From positions 1 through 21,176 of the forward strand of contig JAGWVC010000068.1 of NCBI GenBank assembly GCA_018971065.1: 21,176 nt of DNA. Reading direction: 5' to 3'. This stretch comes from Sphingomonadales bacterium. GTDB taxonomy: Bacteria > Pseudomonadota > Alphaproteobacteria > Sphingomonadales > Sphingomonadaceae. Position 1 is the stretch's first letter; every line of letters begins with the position of its first letter. The notes under the pieces were generated by a model that worked only from the letters and a program-made list of their open reading frames with translations, was not told where the DNA came from and searched no databases. The translations under genes were made by a program, and so were the position numbers. This document shows positions 14,200 to 21,176 of the stretch, one piece after another.

Positions 14200-15408
14200 A
14201 TGCAGGTGCAAGCAGCAGCGGCCGGCGATGAGCCTGGCGCAATGCGGGTGGGCGTGGCCGAACGGATCATCGTGCTGTTCGGCGGGATGGCGGCGGCGCT
14301 GACGGTGATGGGGCTGGCGACGGTGCTGCCGCAGATCGACGCGGCGCTGGCGCACAGCCAGGCCGAGCACACGATGGTGAAGCTGCTGGGGTCGATCGCC
14401 GGACTGGCGATGGTGCTGGGCGCGCCGCTGGCGGGGTTCATGGTGGAGCGCGTGGGGGTGCGGCGGTTCCTGCTGGCGATGTGTGCAGGCTATGCGCTGC
14501 TGGGCACTGCCGGGCTGTGGGTGGACGACCTGCGGGTGCTGCTGGCCAGCCGGCTTTTGCTGGGGCTGTTCGCCTCGGCGATCACGACGACGGCGATGAT
14601 CATCGTCAACAGCGGCATGACCGGTGCGGTGCGCGCGAAGTGGACCGGGCTGCACATTGCCGTGGCGACACTGTGTTCGCTGGTGCTGTTTCCGGTGCTG
14701 GGGCAACTGGGCGAAGCAAGCTGGCGCGGGCCGTTCGCGGCCTATGGCGTGGTGGGCGCGGCGCTGGGTGGGGTGGCGCTGTTCACCGGCGATGTCGGCG
14801 TGGGGCGCGGCGATGCGGCGGGTGCGACCGCAAAGACGGGGCTGGCAAGCTGGTTTCCCACCGGACTGGCGCTGCTGGCGCTGGTGCTGGGCGGGTTTGC
14901 GGTGATGCCGGCGGTGTACCTGTCGTTCCTGGTGAAGCAGGCCGTGGCGCATTCGTCCAGCAACACCGCGCTGGTGATGATGGCCAGTTCGCTGACCAGC
15001 GCGGCGGCGTCGTTCGCGTTCGGCCGGGCGGCGCGGGCGCTGGACTGGCGGGTGATCTTCATCGTCGCCTTCGCGTTCTATGGCGCGGGCTTCGCGACGC
15101 TGGCAATGGCGCATTCGCTGGCGATGATCGCGACGGGCGCGGTGCTGTCCGGCGTGGGCATCGGCTGGTCGATGGCGAACCTGTTCTCCGCCGCTGCGCA
15201 ACAGAGCGAGCCGGCGACGCAAGGGCGGGTGACGGGCGTGATCAAGGGCGCGCAATATGTGGCGGGGCCGCTGGGCGTGGTGGCGCTGGAGCCGGTGGCG
15301 CGCGCGTTCGGGCCGCAGGGCGCGTTCGGCGCGGGGGCGCTAGTGGCCGGGCTGATGGTGGTGTGGTTCGCGGCGCTGGCGGCGAGGCGTAAGCCGCGCG
15401 CCATCTGA
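14200..15408 (+). CDS. Major facilitator superfamily transporter
   Basis: This 402-residue protein has about twelve hydrophobic helices and belongs to the MFS of secondary transporters. The loop between helices 2 and 3 reads GFMVERVGVRRFLL, the usual GxxxDRxGRR-type signature, and helix 5 region has the glycine-rich pattern of the family. A soluble central loop is around the GDAAGATAKTG stretch. The ATG at 14200 is preceded by GGGGGA about eight bases upstream. An earlier in-frame ATG at 14149 or TTG at 14131 would absorb the promoter-like element and is rejected. The substrate is unknown; position between a crotonase/SnoaL unit and a P450 region suggests import or export of a catabolic substrate or intermediate. 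Confidence 0.9.
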   Translation: MQVQAAAAGDEPGAMRVGVAERIIVLFGGMAAALTVMGLATVLPQIDAALAHSQAEHTMVKLLGSIAGLAMVLGAPLAGFMVERVGVRRFLLAMCAGYALLGTAGLWVDDLRVLLASRLLLGLFASAITTTAMIIVNSGMTGAVRAKWTGLHIAVATLCSLVLFPVLGQLGEASWRGPFAAYGVVGAALGGVALFTGDVGVGRGDAAGATAKTGLASWFPTGLALLALVLGGFAVMPAVYLSFLVKQAVAHSSSNTALVMMASSLTSAAASFAFGRAARALDWRVIFIVAFAFYGAGFATLAMAHSLAMIATGAVLSGVGIGWSMANLFSAAAQQSEPATQGRVTGVIKGAQYVAGPLGVVALEPVARAFGPQGAFGAGALVAGLMVVWFAALAARRKPRAI

Positions 15409-15426
15409 GGTCCGGCATCGGCCACG

Positions 15427-15463
15427 AAAAAGGCCCGGTCGGCGGTTCCGACCGGGCCTTTTT
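15427..15463. terminator. Bidirectional rho-independent terminator (MFS gene / icd)
   Basis: GGCCCGGTCGG (15432-15442) pairs perfectly with CCGACCGGGCC (15448-15458) around a five-base loop. The stem is flanked by AAAAA on the left and TTTTT on the right, so it works as an intrinsic terminator on both strands. It lies between the convergent MFS gene and icd. Confidence 0.95.
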
Positions 15464-15490
15464 GTGTGTTGGGTGGCTGGTCCCCCCCGA

Positions 15491-15514
15491 CCCCCTCCCG
15501 CAAGCAGGAGGGGG
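15491..15514. repeat. REP-like CCCCCTCC/GGAGGGGG palindrome
   Basis: CCCCCTCC at 15491-15498 and GGAGGGGG at 15507-15514 are perfect inverted arms around CGCAAGCA. From memory, closely similar CCCTCCCGC-type palindromes are common between genes in sphingomonad genomes. It lies between the terminator and the icd stop codon. Confidence 0.6.
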
Positions 15515-15522
15515 AGAGGAGA

Positions 15523-16740
15523 TCAGTTGGTGGCCATAGCGGCTTCGAGGTTCTTGACGATTTCCTCGAAGAAGCCTTCGGTGGTGAGCCAAGCCTGATC
15601 GGGGCCGATCAGCAGCGCCAGATCCTTGGTCATCTTGCCGCTTTCGACGGTTTCGACGCAGACGCGCTCCAGCGTTTCGGCGAACTTCACGACGTCGGGG
15701 GTGTTGTCGAACTTGCCGCGATAGATCAGGCCGCGCGTCCAGGCGAAGATGCTGGCGATCGGGTTCGTCGACGTGGACTTGCCCTGCTGGTGCATGCGGT
15801 AGTGGCGGGTGACGGTGCCGTGGGCGGCTTCGGCCTCGACGGTCTTGCCGTCGGGGGTGAGCAGCACCGAGGTCATCAGGCCGAGCGAACCGAAGCCCTG
15901 CGCGACGGTGTCGGACTGGACGTCGCCGTCGTAGTTCTTGCAGGCCCAGACGAACTTGCCCGACCACTTGAGCGCGGAAGCGACCATGTCGTCGATCAGG
16001 CGGTGTTCGTAAGTGATGCCGGCGGCGTCGAACTGCGCCTTGAACTCGTTCTGGTAAACCTCCTCGAACAGGTCCTTGAAGCGGCCGTCATAGGCCTTCA
16101 TGATCGTGTTCTTGGTGGACAGGTACAGCGGCCAGCCCAGGTTCAGCGAGTAGTTCATCGAGGCGCGGGCGAAATCGCGGATCGAATCGTCGAGGTTGTA
16201 CATCGCCATCGCGACGCCCGACGAGGGGAAGTCGAACACGTCGAGATCGATGGTCTTGCCGTCGGCACCGTCGAACACCAGGCGCAGCTTGCCGGGGCCG
16301 GGGATCAGCGTATCCGTCGCGCGATACTGGTCACCGAAGGCATGGCGGCCGATGACGATGGGATCGGTCCAGCCGGGGACCAGGCGCGGCACGTTCGAGA
16401 TGACGATCGGTTCGCGGAAGACGACGCCGCCGAGGATGTTGCGGATGGTGCCGTTGGGCGACTTCCACATCTTCTTGAGGCTGAATTCCTCAACCCGGGC
16501 TTCGTCGGGGGTGATGGTGGCGCACTTGACGGCGACGCCATACTGCTTGGTGGCGTTGGCCGAATCGATCGTGACCTGATCCTCGGTGGCGTCGCGGTTC
16601 TCGACCGAGAGGTCGTAGTACTTCAGATCGACATCGAGGTAAGGCAGGATCAGCCGTTCGCGAATCCACTGCCAGATGATGCGGGTCATTTCATCGCCGT
16701 CCATTTCGACGATGGGATTGGCTACCTTGATCTTGGCCAT
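15523..16740 (-). CDS. icd: NADP-dependent isocitrate dehydrogenase (eukaryotic-type, homodimeric)
   Basis: This 405-residue enzyme converts isocitrate to 2-oxoglutarate with CO2 and NADPH in the TCA cycle. Substrate-binding residues are in KSPNGTIRN (S94, N96, R100), followed by VVFREPIV. Metal-binding aspartates are in the NYDGDVQSD segment (about 270-277). The coenzyme site HGTVTRHYR (307-315) with R312 and H313 points to NADP. The sequence start [20 protein letters not shown] is that of the type II, eukaryotic-like subfamily used by alphaproteobacteria, not the E. coli Icd type. The start at 16740 gives the normal length. It is a housekeeping gene flanked on both sides by catabolic-looking genes. 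Confidence 0.98.
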   Translation of the reverse strand: MAKIKVANPIVEMDGDEMTRIIWQWIRERLILPYLDVDLKYYDLSVENRDATEDQVTIDSANATKQYGVAVKCATITPDEARVEEFSLKKMWKSPNGTIRNILGGVVFREPIVISNVPRLVPGWTDPIVIGRHAFGDQYRATDTLIPGPGKLRLVFDGADGKTIDLDVFDFPSSGVAMAMYNLDDSIRDFARASMNYSLNLGWPLYLSTKNTIMKAYDGRFKDLFEEVYQNEFKAQFDAAGITYEHRLIDDMVASALKWSGKFVWACKNYDGDVQSDTVAQGFGSLGLMTSVLLTPDGKTVEAEAAHGTVTRHYRMHQQGKSTSTNPIASIFAWTRGLIYRGKFDNTPDVVKFAETLERVCVETVESGKMTKDLALLIGPDQAWLTTEGFFEEIVKNLEAAMATN

Positions 16741-16908
16741 TGCGTTGTTCCCCGGGGATGGAAGTTCTGCTGCCCCTTAGCAGAGCGCAAGGCCCGCGCA
16801 AGACGCGCGCACAACGTGGGGGCGAAGGTTTTGAACGGGTGTGCGGCGGGGCTGGACAGGCGGACCGGGGCGGTGCCACTTCGGGCCGGCGAGTTCGAGG
16901 AGAGTGTG

Positions 16909-17673
16909 ATGAGCGACGAAGTCCTGGTCGAGGTGGAGGCGGATGGCATTCTGCTGGTGACGATCAACCGGCCCGAGGCGCGGAACGCGATGACCAAGGC
17001 CGCGGCCGAGGCGATCTCGGCGGCGATGGACCGGCTGGACGCCGACGATGGCTTGCGTTGCGCGATCCTGACCGGCGCGGGCGGCACGTTCTGCGCGGGC
17101 ATGGACCTGAAGGGTTTCCTGACCGGCGAATTGCCGACGGTGAAGGGGCGCGGCTTCGGCGGATTGACCGAGTGGACGCCGAAGAAGCCGGTGATCGCGG
17201 CGGTGGATGGCCATGCGCTGGCGGGCGGGTTCGAGCTGGCGATCGGCTGCGACATGATCGTGGCGAGCAAGGGCACGAAGTTCGGCATTCCCGAAGTGAA
17301 GCGCGGGCTGGCGGCCGGCGGCGGCGGCATGGTGCATCTGCCGCGCCTGTTGCCGCGGCCGCTGGCGATGGAGATGGCGCTGACCGGTGATCCGATCACC
17401 GCCGAGCGCGCGCTGGAGCTGGGGCTGATCAACATGGTGACCGATGGCCCGGCGGTGGACGGCGCGCGGGCGCTGGCGGCGCGGGTGGCGGCGTGCGGGC
17501 CGATGGCGGTGGCGGCTTCGAAGGGCGTGGTGCGCGATTCGTGGCTGTGGCCGGTGGACCGGATCAACGAGTTCCAGAACCCCTACATCCGCGCCGTGTT
17601 CGATTCCGAGGATGCGCGCGAGGGGGCGATGGCCTTCGCGCAGAAGCGCAAGCCGGAGTGGAAAGGCCGCTAG
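16909..17673 (+). CDS. Enoyl-CoA hydratase/isomerase family protein, copy 2
   Basis: This 254-residue crotonase has a complete hydratase active site: E109 in GGFE and E129 in FGIPE, matching rat E144 and E164, with the first oxyanion segment FCAGMDLKGF at 61-70. It is predicted to hydrate or isomerise an unsaturated acyl-CoA in beta-oxidation of fatty acid, side-chain or ring-cleavage products. GAGGAGAG a few bases before the ATG at 16909 supports that start. The open frame continues far upstream through the antisense of icd, but no signal supports a longer protein. The stop codon shares the tetranucleotide CTAG with the stop of the convergent TonB-like gene. Confidence 0.92.
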   Translation: MSDEVLVEVEADGILLVTINRPEARNAMTKAAAEAISAAMDRLDADDGLRCAILTGAGGTFCAGMDLKGFLTGELPTVKGRGFGGLTEWTPKKPVIAAVDGHALAGGFELAIGCDMIVASKGTKFGIPEVKRGLAAGGGGMVHLPRLLPRPLAMEMALTGDPITAERALELGLINMVTDGPAVDGARALAARVAACGPMAVAASKGVVRDSWLWPVDRINEFQNPYIRAVFDSEDAREGAMAFAQKRKPEWKGR

Positions 17674-18353
17674 TTCTCGGGTTTTCTCGCCCACGAGTGG
17701 GTTTCGCGCACGGTGGAAGCGACCGGGGTGCCGTCGGGCGACAGTGCCGGGCGGTAGCGGAAGCGCTTGACCAGCAGGTCGCAGACGCGCGTGTCGATCG
17801 TTGCCATGCCGCTGCTGCGCGGGGTGGTGCAATCATGGACGCGGCCATCGGCGCCGACGGTGTAGGCCACGCCGACCGAAAGCTGGCCGCCGGGCGGGAT
17901 GGTGCCGGCGGGCAGGTCGCGCGGGCTGAGGTTGCCGGCGATCTGTTCGGCGGGGGTGGCGGGGCCGCTGTTGCCGGAGCCGGTACCGGTGCCCGATCCC
18001 GTACCGTTGCTGCCCTGGCCGATTCCGGTCTGGCCGGATAGCGCATCGCCGGGCGCGGGGGTGGGCACGGCGATGACGGTTGGCGGGGCAAGCACGATGC
18101 GGGGCGGTGGTGGTGCCGGGCGCATGGCGGACGGGGCGCCGCCGGGGCGCGCCGGGCGCGGCGTTTCGCGCGGTTTGGGTGGTGGCGGCGGCGGCCTGTC
18201 GAGGGTGATGGCGACCGACAGCAGCGATCCGGCCGGGACGGTGCTGAAACGCGCGCGCAGGCCGAGGACCAGCACCAGCGCCAGCGCGACGACCAGCGCC
18301 AGCGCGGCGAGCGCGGCCAGCGGGTGCTGGCGAAAGGCAGGAAATCCGGGCAT
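17670..18353 (-). CDS. TonB-like energy transducer protein
   Basis: This 227-residue protein has the layout of TonB. It has a short cytoplasmic start, one transmembrane helix (about 11-33), a Pro-rich stretch (about 53-100 with a PPPPPPKPRETPRP segment), a Gly/Ser/Thr-rich linker (about 105-131), and a C-terminal TonB-type domain from about 155. That domain has GVAYTVGADGRVHDC and VCDLLVKRFRYRPA. TonB passes proton-motive energy to outer-membrane receptors. No exbB, exbD or TonB-dependent receptor is next to it, so it must borrow partners encoded elsewhere. AGGGAG nine bases before the ATG at 18353 fixes the start. It lies 71 bases downstream of the P450 gene on the same strand and may be co-transcribed. 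Specific receptor unknown. Confidence 0.82.
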   Translation of the reverse strand: MPGFPAFRQHPLAALAALALVVALALVLVLGLRARFSTVPAGSLLSVAITLDRPPPPPPKPRETPRPARPGGAPSAMRPAPPPPRIVLAPPTVIAVPTPAPGDALSGQTGIGQGSNGTGSGTGTGSGNSGPATPAEQIAGNLSPRDLPAGTIPPGGQLSVGVAYTVGADGRVHDCTTPRSSGMATIDTRVCDLLVKRFRYRPALSPDGTPVASTVRETHSWARKPEN

Positions 18354-18424
18354 CGCGAGCGCTCCCTGTGCGGGAACAACGCGCGGGGTGGTGGACGGGT
18401 CCGGAGTGAGGACCGGAGCGGCGT

Positions 18425-19624
18425 TCAGCCCGGTGCGCAGGTGACGATGCAGTCGCGCAGTTCGTAGCTCATCAGCGTGCGGTTCCATTCGATACGCGGC
18501 GGTGTTTCGAGGCGCAGGCCGGGAAGCTTGAACAGGGCATCGACGAACACGCGGGTCTCGTGCAGCGCGACCTGGGCGCCGGGGCAGCGATGCGGGCCGT
18601 CGCCGAACGCCATGTAGCTGCCGTTTTCCTTCATCCGCGCGGCGCGGCCGGGGTCCAGCGCGTAAGGGCAGGGACCGGTGGCGGCTTCGTCGGTGTTGGC
18701 GGCACGAACGTCGAGCGCGTAAGTCTGGCCGACGGTCAGATGATCCCGAAGCGCGTCGGGCACGGCTTCGTCGGCGCGGCGATAGAGGTAGCCGCCCACG
18801 GGTTCGAGCCGGAGGATTTCCTCGAGGATGGCGAACTGTTCGCGCTCGTCGCCATTGACGAAGGCGTCGCGCAGGTCGGGATGATCGAACAGGTGCCAGC
18901 AGGCCATGGTGATGAATTCGCGCGTGGTGGTCATGCCGGCGGTGGCGTAGACCATGCATTCGACCAGGATCATCACTTCGGAAAAGCCGTCGTCGAGCAG
19001 TTGCGAGATCAGGTCCTCGCGACGCTGCTTGCGGCGGGCGATGATCGCGGGGCGGACATCCTTCAGGTAAAAGGCGAGGGTGCGCAGCTTCGACATCTGC
19101 GACGCGACAAAGCGGCGGAGCGGCGGCATTCCCGGGTATTCGCCGTGAACCATGATCGCCTCTATCCGGCCGGCCATCGCGGCGGACGGGGATTCGCCGA
19201 GCCCGACCACTTCGGCGGCGACCGCGACGGCGAGGAACCACGAGGCCTCGTCCAGCCGCATGCGGCCGGTCTGGCGGAAGCTCGCCAGCAGGCGCGCGGT
19301 CTCGCGGTCGATTACCGGGCGGAACAGCGTGTTGATCGCCCTGGGCGAGAAGAATTTCGCCAGCGCGGCGCGCTTGGCGCGGTGCAGGTCGCCATCGAGG
19401 AAGAACACCGGGAGCTGCGACGGGTCCTTCACAGGGAAGCGATCCCCGTTGAGCATGGCCTGGCGGAACTGGCCGCTGCGGAACACCGCGCGGGCGGTGG
19501 CGAAGGTGCCGATGCGGGCGGCGCCGGGCTGGATGACATCGTTGGCGGCGGCGATGGCGGCGGTCTTGCGGTGATCGACGCCGGCAAGGTGGGGGCAGGG
19601 GTGGACGGTGGCGGCTTCGGTCAT
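18425..19624 (-). CDS. Cytochrome P450
   Basis: This 399-residue soluble bacterial P450 is predicted to hydroxylate a hydrophobic substrate with electrons from separate ferredoxin and ferredoxin reductase, neither of which is in the window. The heme-ligand loop FGDGPHRCPG (340-349) carries C347, the K-helix ExxR is E269-R272, and the C-helix HRAKR is at 81-85. The I-helix segment is AGMTTT (229-234); the usual acidic residue before the conserved threonine is threonine here. AGGGAG nine bases before the ATG at 19624 supports the start. A TTG at 19675 would place the operator palindrome inside the coding region and is rejected. The CYP family number cannot be given without a search. It is divergent from the second SnoaL gene. 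Confidence 0.94.
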   Translation of the reverse strand: MTEAATVHPCPHLAGVDHRKTAAIAAANDVIQPGAARIGTFATARAVFRSGQFRQAMLNGDRFPVKDPSQLPVFFLDGDLHRAKRAALAKFFSPRAINTLFRPVIDRETARLLASFRQTGRMRLDEASWFLAVAVAAEVVGLGESPSAAMAGRIEAIMVHGEYPGMPPLRRFVASQMSKLRTLAFYLKDVRPAIIARRKQRREDLISQLLDDGFSEVMILVECMVYATAGMTTTREFITMACWHLFDHPDLRDAFVNGDEREQFAILEEILRLEPVGGYLYRRADEAVPDALRDHLTVGQTYALDVRAANTDEAATGPCPYALDPGRAARMKENGSYMAFGDGPHRCPGAQVALHETRVFVDALFKLPGLRLETPPRIEWNRTLMSYELRDCIVTCAPG

Positions 19625-19659
19625 CTGTGGGCTCCCTCTCGAAGTGGAGCTTGGAGAGT

Positions 19660-19675
19660 TTGACAGGTTTGTCAA
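19660..19675. promoter_or_regulatory. TTGACA-GGTT-TGTCAA operator over the P450 promoter
   Basis: This is a perfect 6-4-6 palindrome, AT-rich compared with its surroundings, 36 bases upstream of the P450 ATG. On the minus strand its outer arm reads TTGACA, a perfect sigma-70 -35 hexamer, although no good -10 follows at 17 bases (AAGCTC). A dimeric regulator binding here would block transcription of the P450 gene. TetR-family control is a common arrangement for such catabolic genes but is only inferred; no regulator gene is in the window. Confidence 0.5.
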
Positions 19676-19691
19676 TCGGCGCGGTTTGCGC

Positions 19692-19720
19692 TTGCCAAGG
19701 CCGGCGGGGCAGGGAACATT
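19692..19720 (+). promoter_or_regulatory. Promoter-like element upstream of SnoaL copy 2 (shared type)
   Basis: TTGCCA (19692-19697), a 17-base spacer and AACATT (19715-19720) lie 54 bases before the SnoaL ATG. The flanking block GCGCTTGCCAAGG (19689-19701 region) is identical to that at 14128-14140, and the hexamers have the same spacing. An 8-base palindrome GACCGGTC follows at 19731-19738. Confidence 0.5.
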
Positions 19721-19773
19721 GCGTGTGAACGACCGGTCAACCGTGGAGAGCGGCCGGCGGCGGGGAGAGGTTG

Positions 19774-20196
19774 ATGCTCGAGACGGCGGATATTGTCGCG
19801 ATCCAGCAACTGGAGGCGTTCGTCCATCATGCGGTGGACCATGACGACCAATCGTGGTTTCCGCTGGCCTTCACCGAGGACGCGGTGTTCGACAGCACCG
19901 CGTGCGGCAATGGCGGGCGGCGGTTCGAGGGGATCGAGGCGATCAAGGGCTTCTTCGCGCTGGGCAAGCCGCCGCATCCGGCGCTGCATCACATGACCAA
20001 CTGCTATGTCTACGAGCAGGACGGGCAGGTCATGGTGAAGATGAAGTGGCTGGTTCCCAACCTCGCGAACGAAAGCTTCTTCGGCGGCGAGAACACCGAC
20101 GTGGTGGTCAAGACCGCGCAGGGCTGGCGGGTGAAGGAGCGGCGGGCGGTGATGAAGTATCCGCAATCGTTGTTGCAGGCACTGGGGCTGGCTTGA
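19774..20196 (+). CDS. SnoaL-like (NTF2-fold) protein, copy 2
   Basis: This 140-residue SnoaL-like protein has FTEDAVFDST at 33-42, LGKPPHP at 63-69 and WRVKERRAVMKYP near the C terminus. It is paralogous in layout and motifs to the copy at 12909-13328. Such proteins often sit beside steroid- or aromatic-degrading oxidoreductases and may act as isomerase-like or dehydratase-like enzymes or as binding proteins. GGGGAGAGG immediately before the TTG/ATG pair favours the ATG at 19774. The stop is one base before the ATG at 20198 of the flavoprotein frame, so the two genes form an operon. Confidence 0.87.
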   Translation: MLETADIVAIQQLEAFVHHAVDHDDQSWFPLAFTEDAVFDSTACGNGGRRFEGIEAIKGFFALGKPPHPALHHMTNCYVYEQDGQVMVKMKWLVPNLANESFFGGENTDVVVKTAQGWRVKERRAVMKYPQSLLQALGLA

Positions 20197-20215
20197 GATG
20201 AGCAGGGGCGGGGAA

Positions 20216-21176
20216 ATGGACGAGACGTACGATTTCGTGGTCGTCGGCAGTGGCGGCGGGTCGATGTGCGCGGGGCTGGTGCTGCGCCAGGCCGGCAAGC
20301 GGGTGCTGGTGCTGGAAAAGACCGACCTGCTGGGCGGATCGACCGCGCGGGCCGGCGGGGTGATGTGGATTCCCGACAACCGCTTCATGAAGGCGGAAGG
20401 GGTGGACGATTCGTTCGACAAGGCGATGGCGTACCTGGACGCGACGACCGGGGCCGAGCCGGATACCGACGACGGCCCGGCGCGGGGCACCTCGCGCGAG
20501 CGGCGCGCGACGTATGTGCGCGAGGCATCGGCGATGGTCGATTTCCTGGTGGAACAGGGGATCAGGCTGGGGCGCACGCCCTATTGGCCCGATTACTACG
20601 ACGATCGCGCCGGGGGCAGCGAGCCGGGGCGGACCGTGGTGGCCGACCTGTTCGACACCAACGAACTGGGCGAGTGGAAGAAGCTGCTGCGCGAAAGCAA
20701 GATGCCGATCCCGGCGCCGCTGGGCGAGATGATGCTGTTTCCGCTGTGGAAGCGATCGTGGAAGGCGAAATGGCTGATCTTCAGGACCGGGCTGCGGATG
20801 GCGCTGTCGAAGGTGACCGGCAAGGACTGGGCGACCGCCGGGCGCGCGTTGCAAGGGCGAATGCTGCAGGCGGCGGTCAAGGCGGGGATCGAGTTTCGCG
20901 TCAACGCCGACGTGAAGGAGCTGGTGCTGGAAGATGGCGCGGTCAAGGGCGTTCGCGTGGTGATCGATGGCGTGGAGAAGCGCATCGGCGCGACGCTGGG
21001 CGTGCTGCTGAATGCCGGCGGGTTCGCGCAGAATCAGGCGATGAAGGACCAGTACATCCCGCATACCCGCACCGAATGGTCGCACACCGCGCCCGGTGAC
21101 ACTGGCGACATGCACCGCGAACTGATGCGGATCGGCGCGGCGATGGCGCAGATGGACGAGATGGTGGGCAACCAGA
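20216..21176 (+). CDS. FAD-dependent oxidoreductase, 3-ketosteroid dehydrogenase-like (3' end cut)
   Basis: This is the first 320 residues of a flavoprotein of the fumarate reductase/KstD superfamily, running off the window. The Rossmann dinucleotide loop is VVVGSGGGSMCAG (8-20), with E34 in LVLEKTDLLGG as the ribose-binding acid. LLGGSTARAGGVMWIP (38-53) is the FAD-contacting stretch typical of KstD-like enzymes. Family members dehydrogenate ketosteroids or related cyclic ketones. A specific substrate cannot be assigned from the N-terminal part, and the catalytic residues of the C-terminal domain are outside the window. AGGGG at 20204-20208 favours the ATG at 20216; an ATG at 20198, two bases after the preceding stop, is an alternative that adds six residues. 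Confidence 0.88.
   Translation, partial: MDETYDFVVVGSGGGSMCAGLVLRQAGKRVLVLEKTDLLGGSTARAGGVMWIPDNRFMKAEGVDDSFDKAMAYLDATTGAEPDTDDGPARGTSRERRATYVREASAMVDFLVEQGIRLGRTPYWPDYYDDRAGGSEPGRTVVADLFDTNELGEWKKLLRESKMPIPAPLGEMMLFPLWKRSWKAKWLIFRTGLRMALSKVTGKDWATAGRALQGRMLQAAVKAGIEFRVNADVKELVLEDGAVKGVRVVIDGVEKRIGATLGVLLNAGGFAQNQAMKDQYIPHTRTEWSHTAPGDTGDMHRELMRIGAAMAQMDEMVGNQ

Noticed and set aside
15466..16908. Upstream extension of crotonase copy 2 through the antisense of icd
   Set aside because: The protein homologous to crotonases starts at 16909 with a good ribosome-binding site; icd on the other strand is certain.

Overview
The window looks like chromosomal DNA of an alphaproteobacterium of the order Sphingomonadales, most likely a Novosphingobium- or Sphingomonas-like organism. 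The reasons are very high GC with strong GC3 bias on every gene, a eukaryotic-type NADP isocitrate dehydrogenase, sphingomonad-like QueF and PPK proteins, REP-like palindromes that I recall from sphingomonad genomes, and a catabolic neighbourhood of P450, SnoaL-like, crotonase and KstD-like genes. The genus is inferred from remembered protein character, not from a search. No rRNA, tRNA, CRISPR array, insertion sequence or phage gene was seen.

Layout. Positions 1-6441 are all minus strand: a truncated MBL-fold hydrolase, a PAS-PAS-GGDEF-EAL c-di-GMP protein, a translationally coupled sseA-metC sulfur pair, and a Pro-rich, membrane-anchored protein of unknown function. From 6568 to 12904 everything is plus strand: queF (queuosine synthesis), then ppk and ppx (polyphosphate synthesis and breakdown), then a metallophosphoesterase and a GT4 glycosyltransferase overlapping by ATGA. 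I read that last pair as PlcP and Agt, the phosphate-starvation lipid-remodelling enzymes. PlcP removes phospholipid head groups, and Agt places a sugar on the resulting diacylglycerol. Direct repeats with 11-bp spacing, resembling PhoB boxes, lie before ppk and before plcP. The stretch 7069-12904 therefore reads as one phosphate-economy locus.

Positions 12909-21176 look like an accessory catabolic region wrapped around the housekeeping gene icd. It holds a SnoaL-like protein and a crotonase (minus), an MFS transporter (plus), icd (minus), a second crotonase (plus), a TonB-like protein and a cytochrome P450 (minus), then a second SnoaL-like protein and a KstD-like flavoprotein (plus, running off the end). 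Acyl-CoA chemistry, a P450 and a ketosteroid-dehydrogenase-like flavoprotein suggest breakdown of a steroid, terpenoid or similar hydrophobic compound, but the substrate cannot be read from the sequence. The two divergent junctions (before the MFS gene and before the second SnoaL gene) share a 13-base identical block inside a promoter-like element of the same geometry. The P450 side of the second junction also carries a perfect TTGACA-N4-TGTCAA palindrome. Together these suggest coordinated control of the two halves by a regulator lying outside the window.
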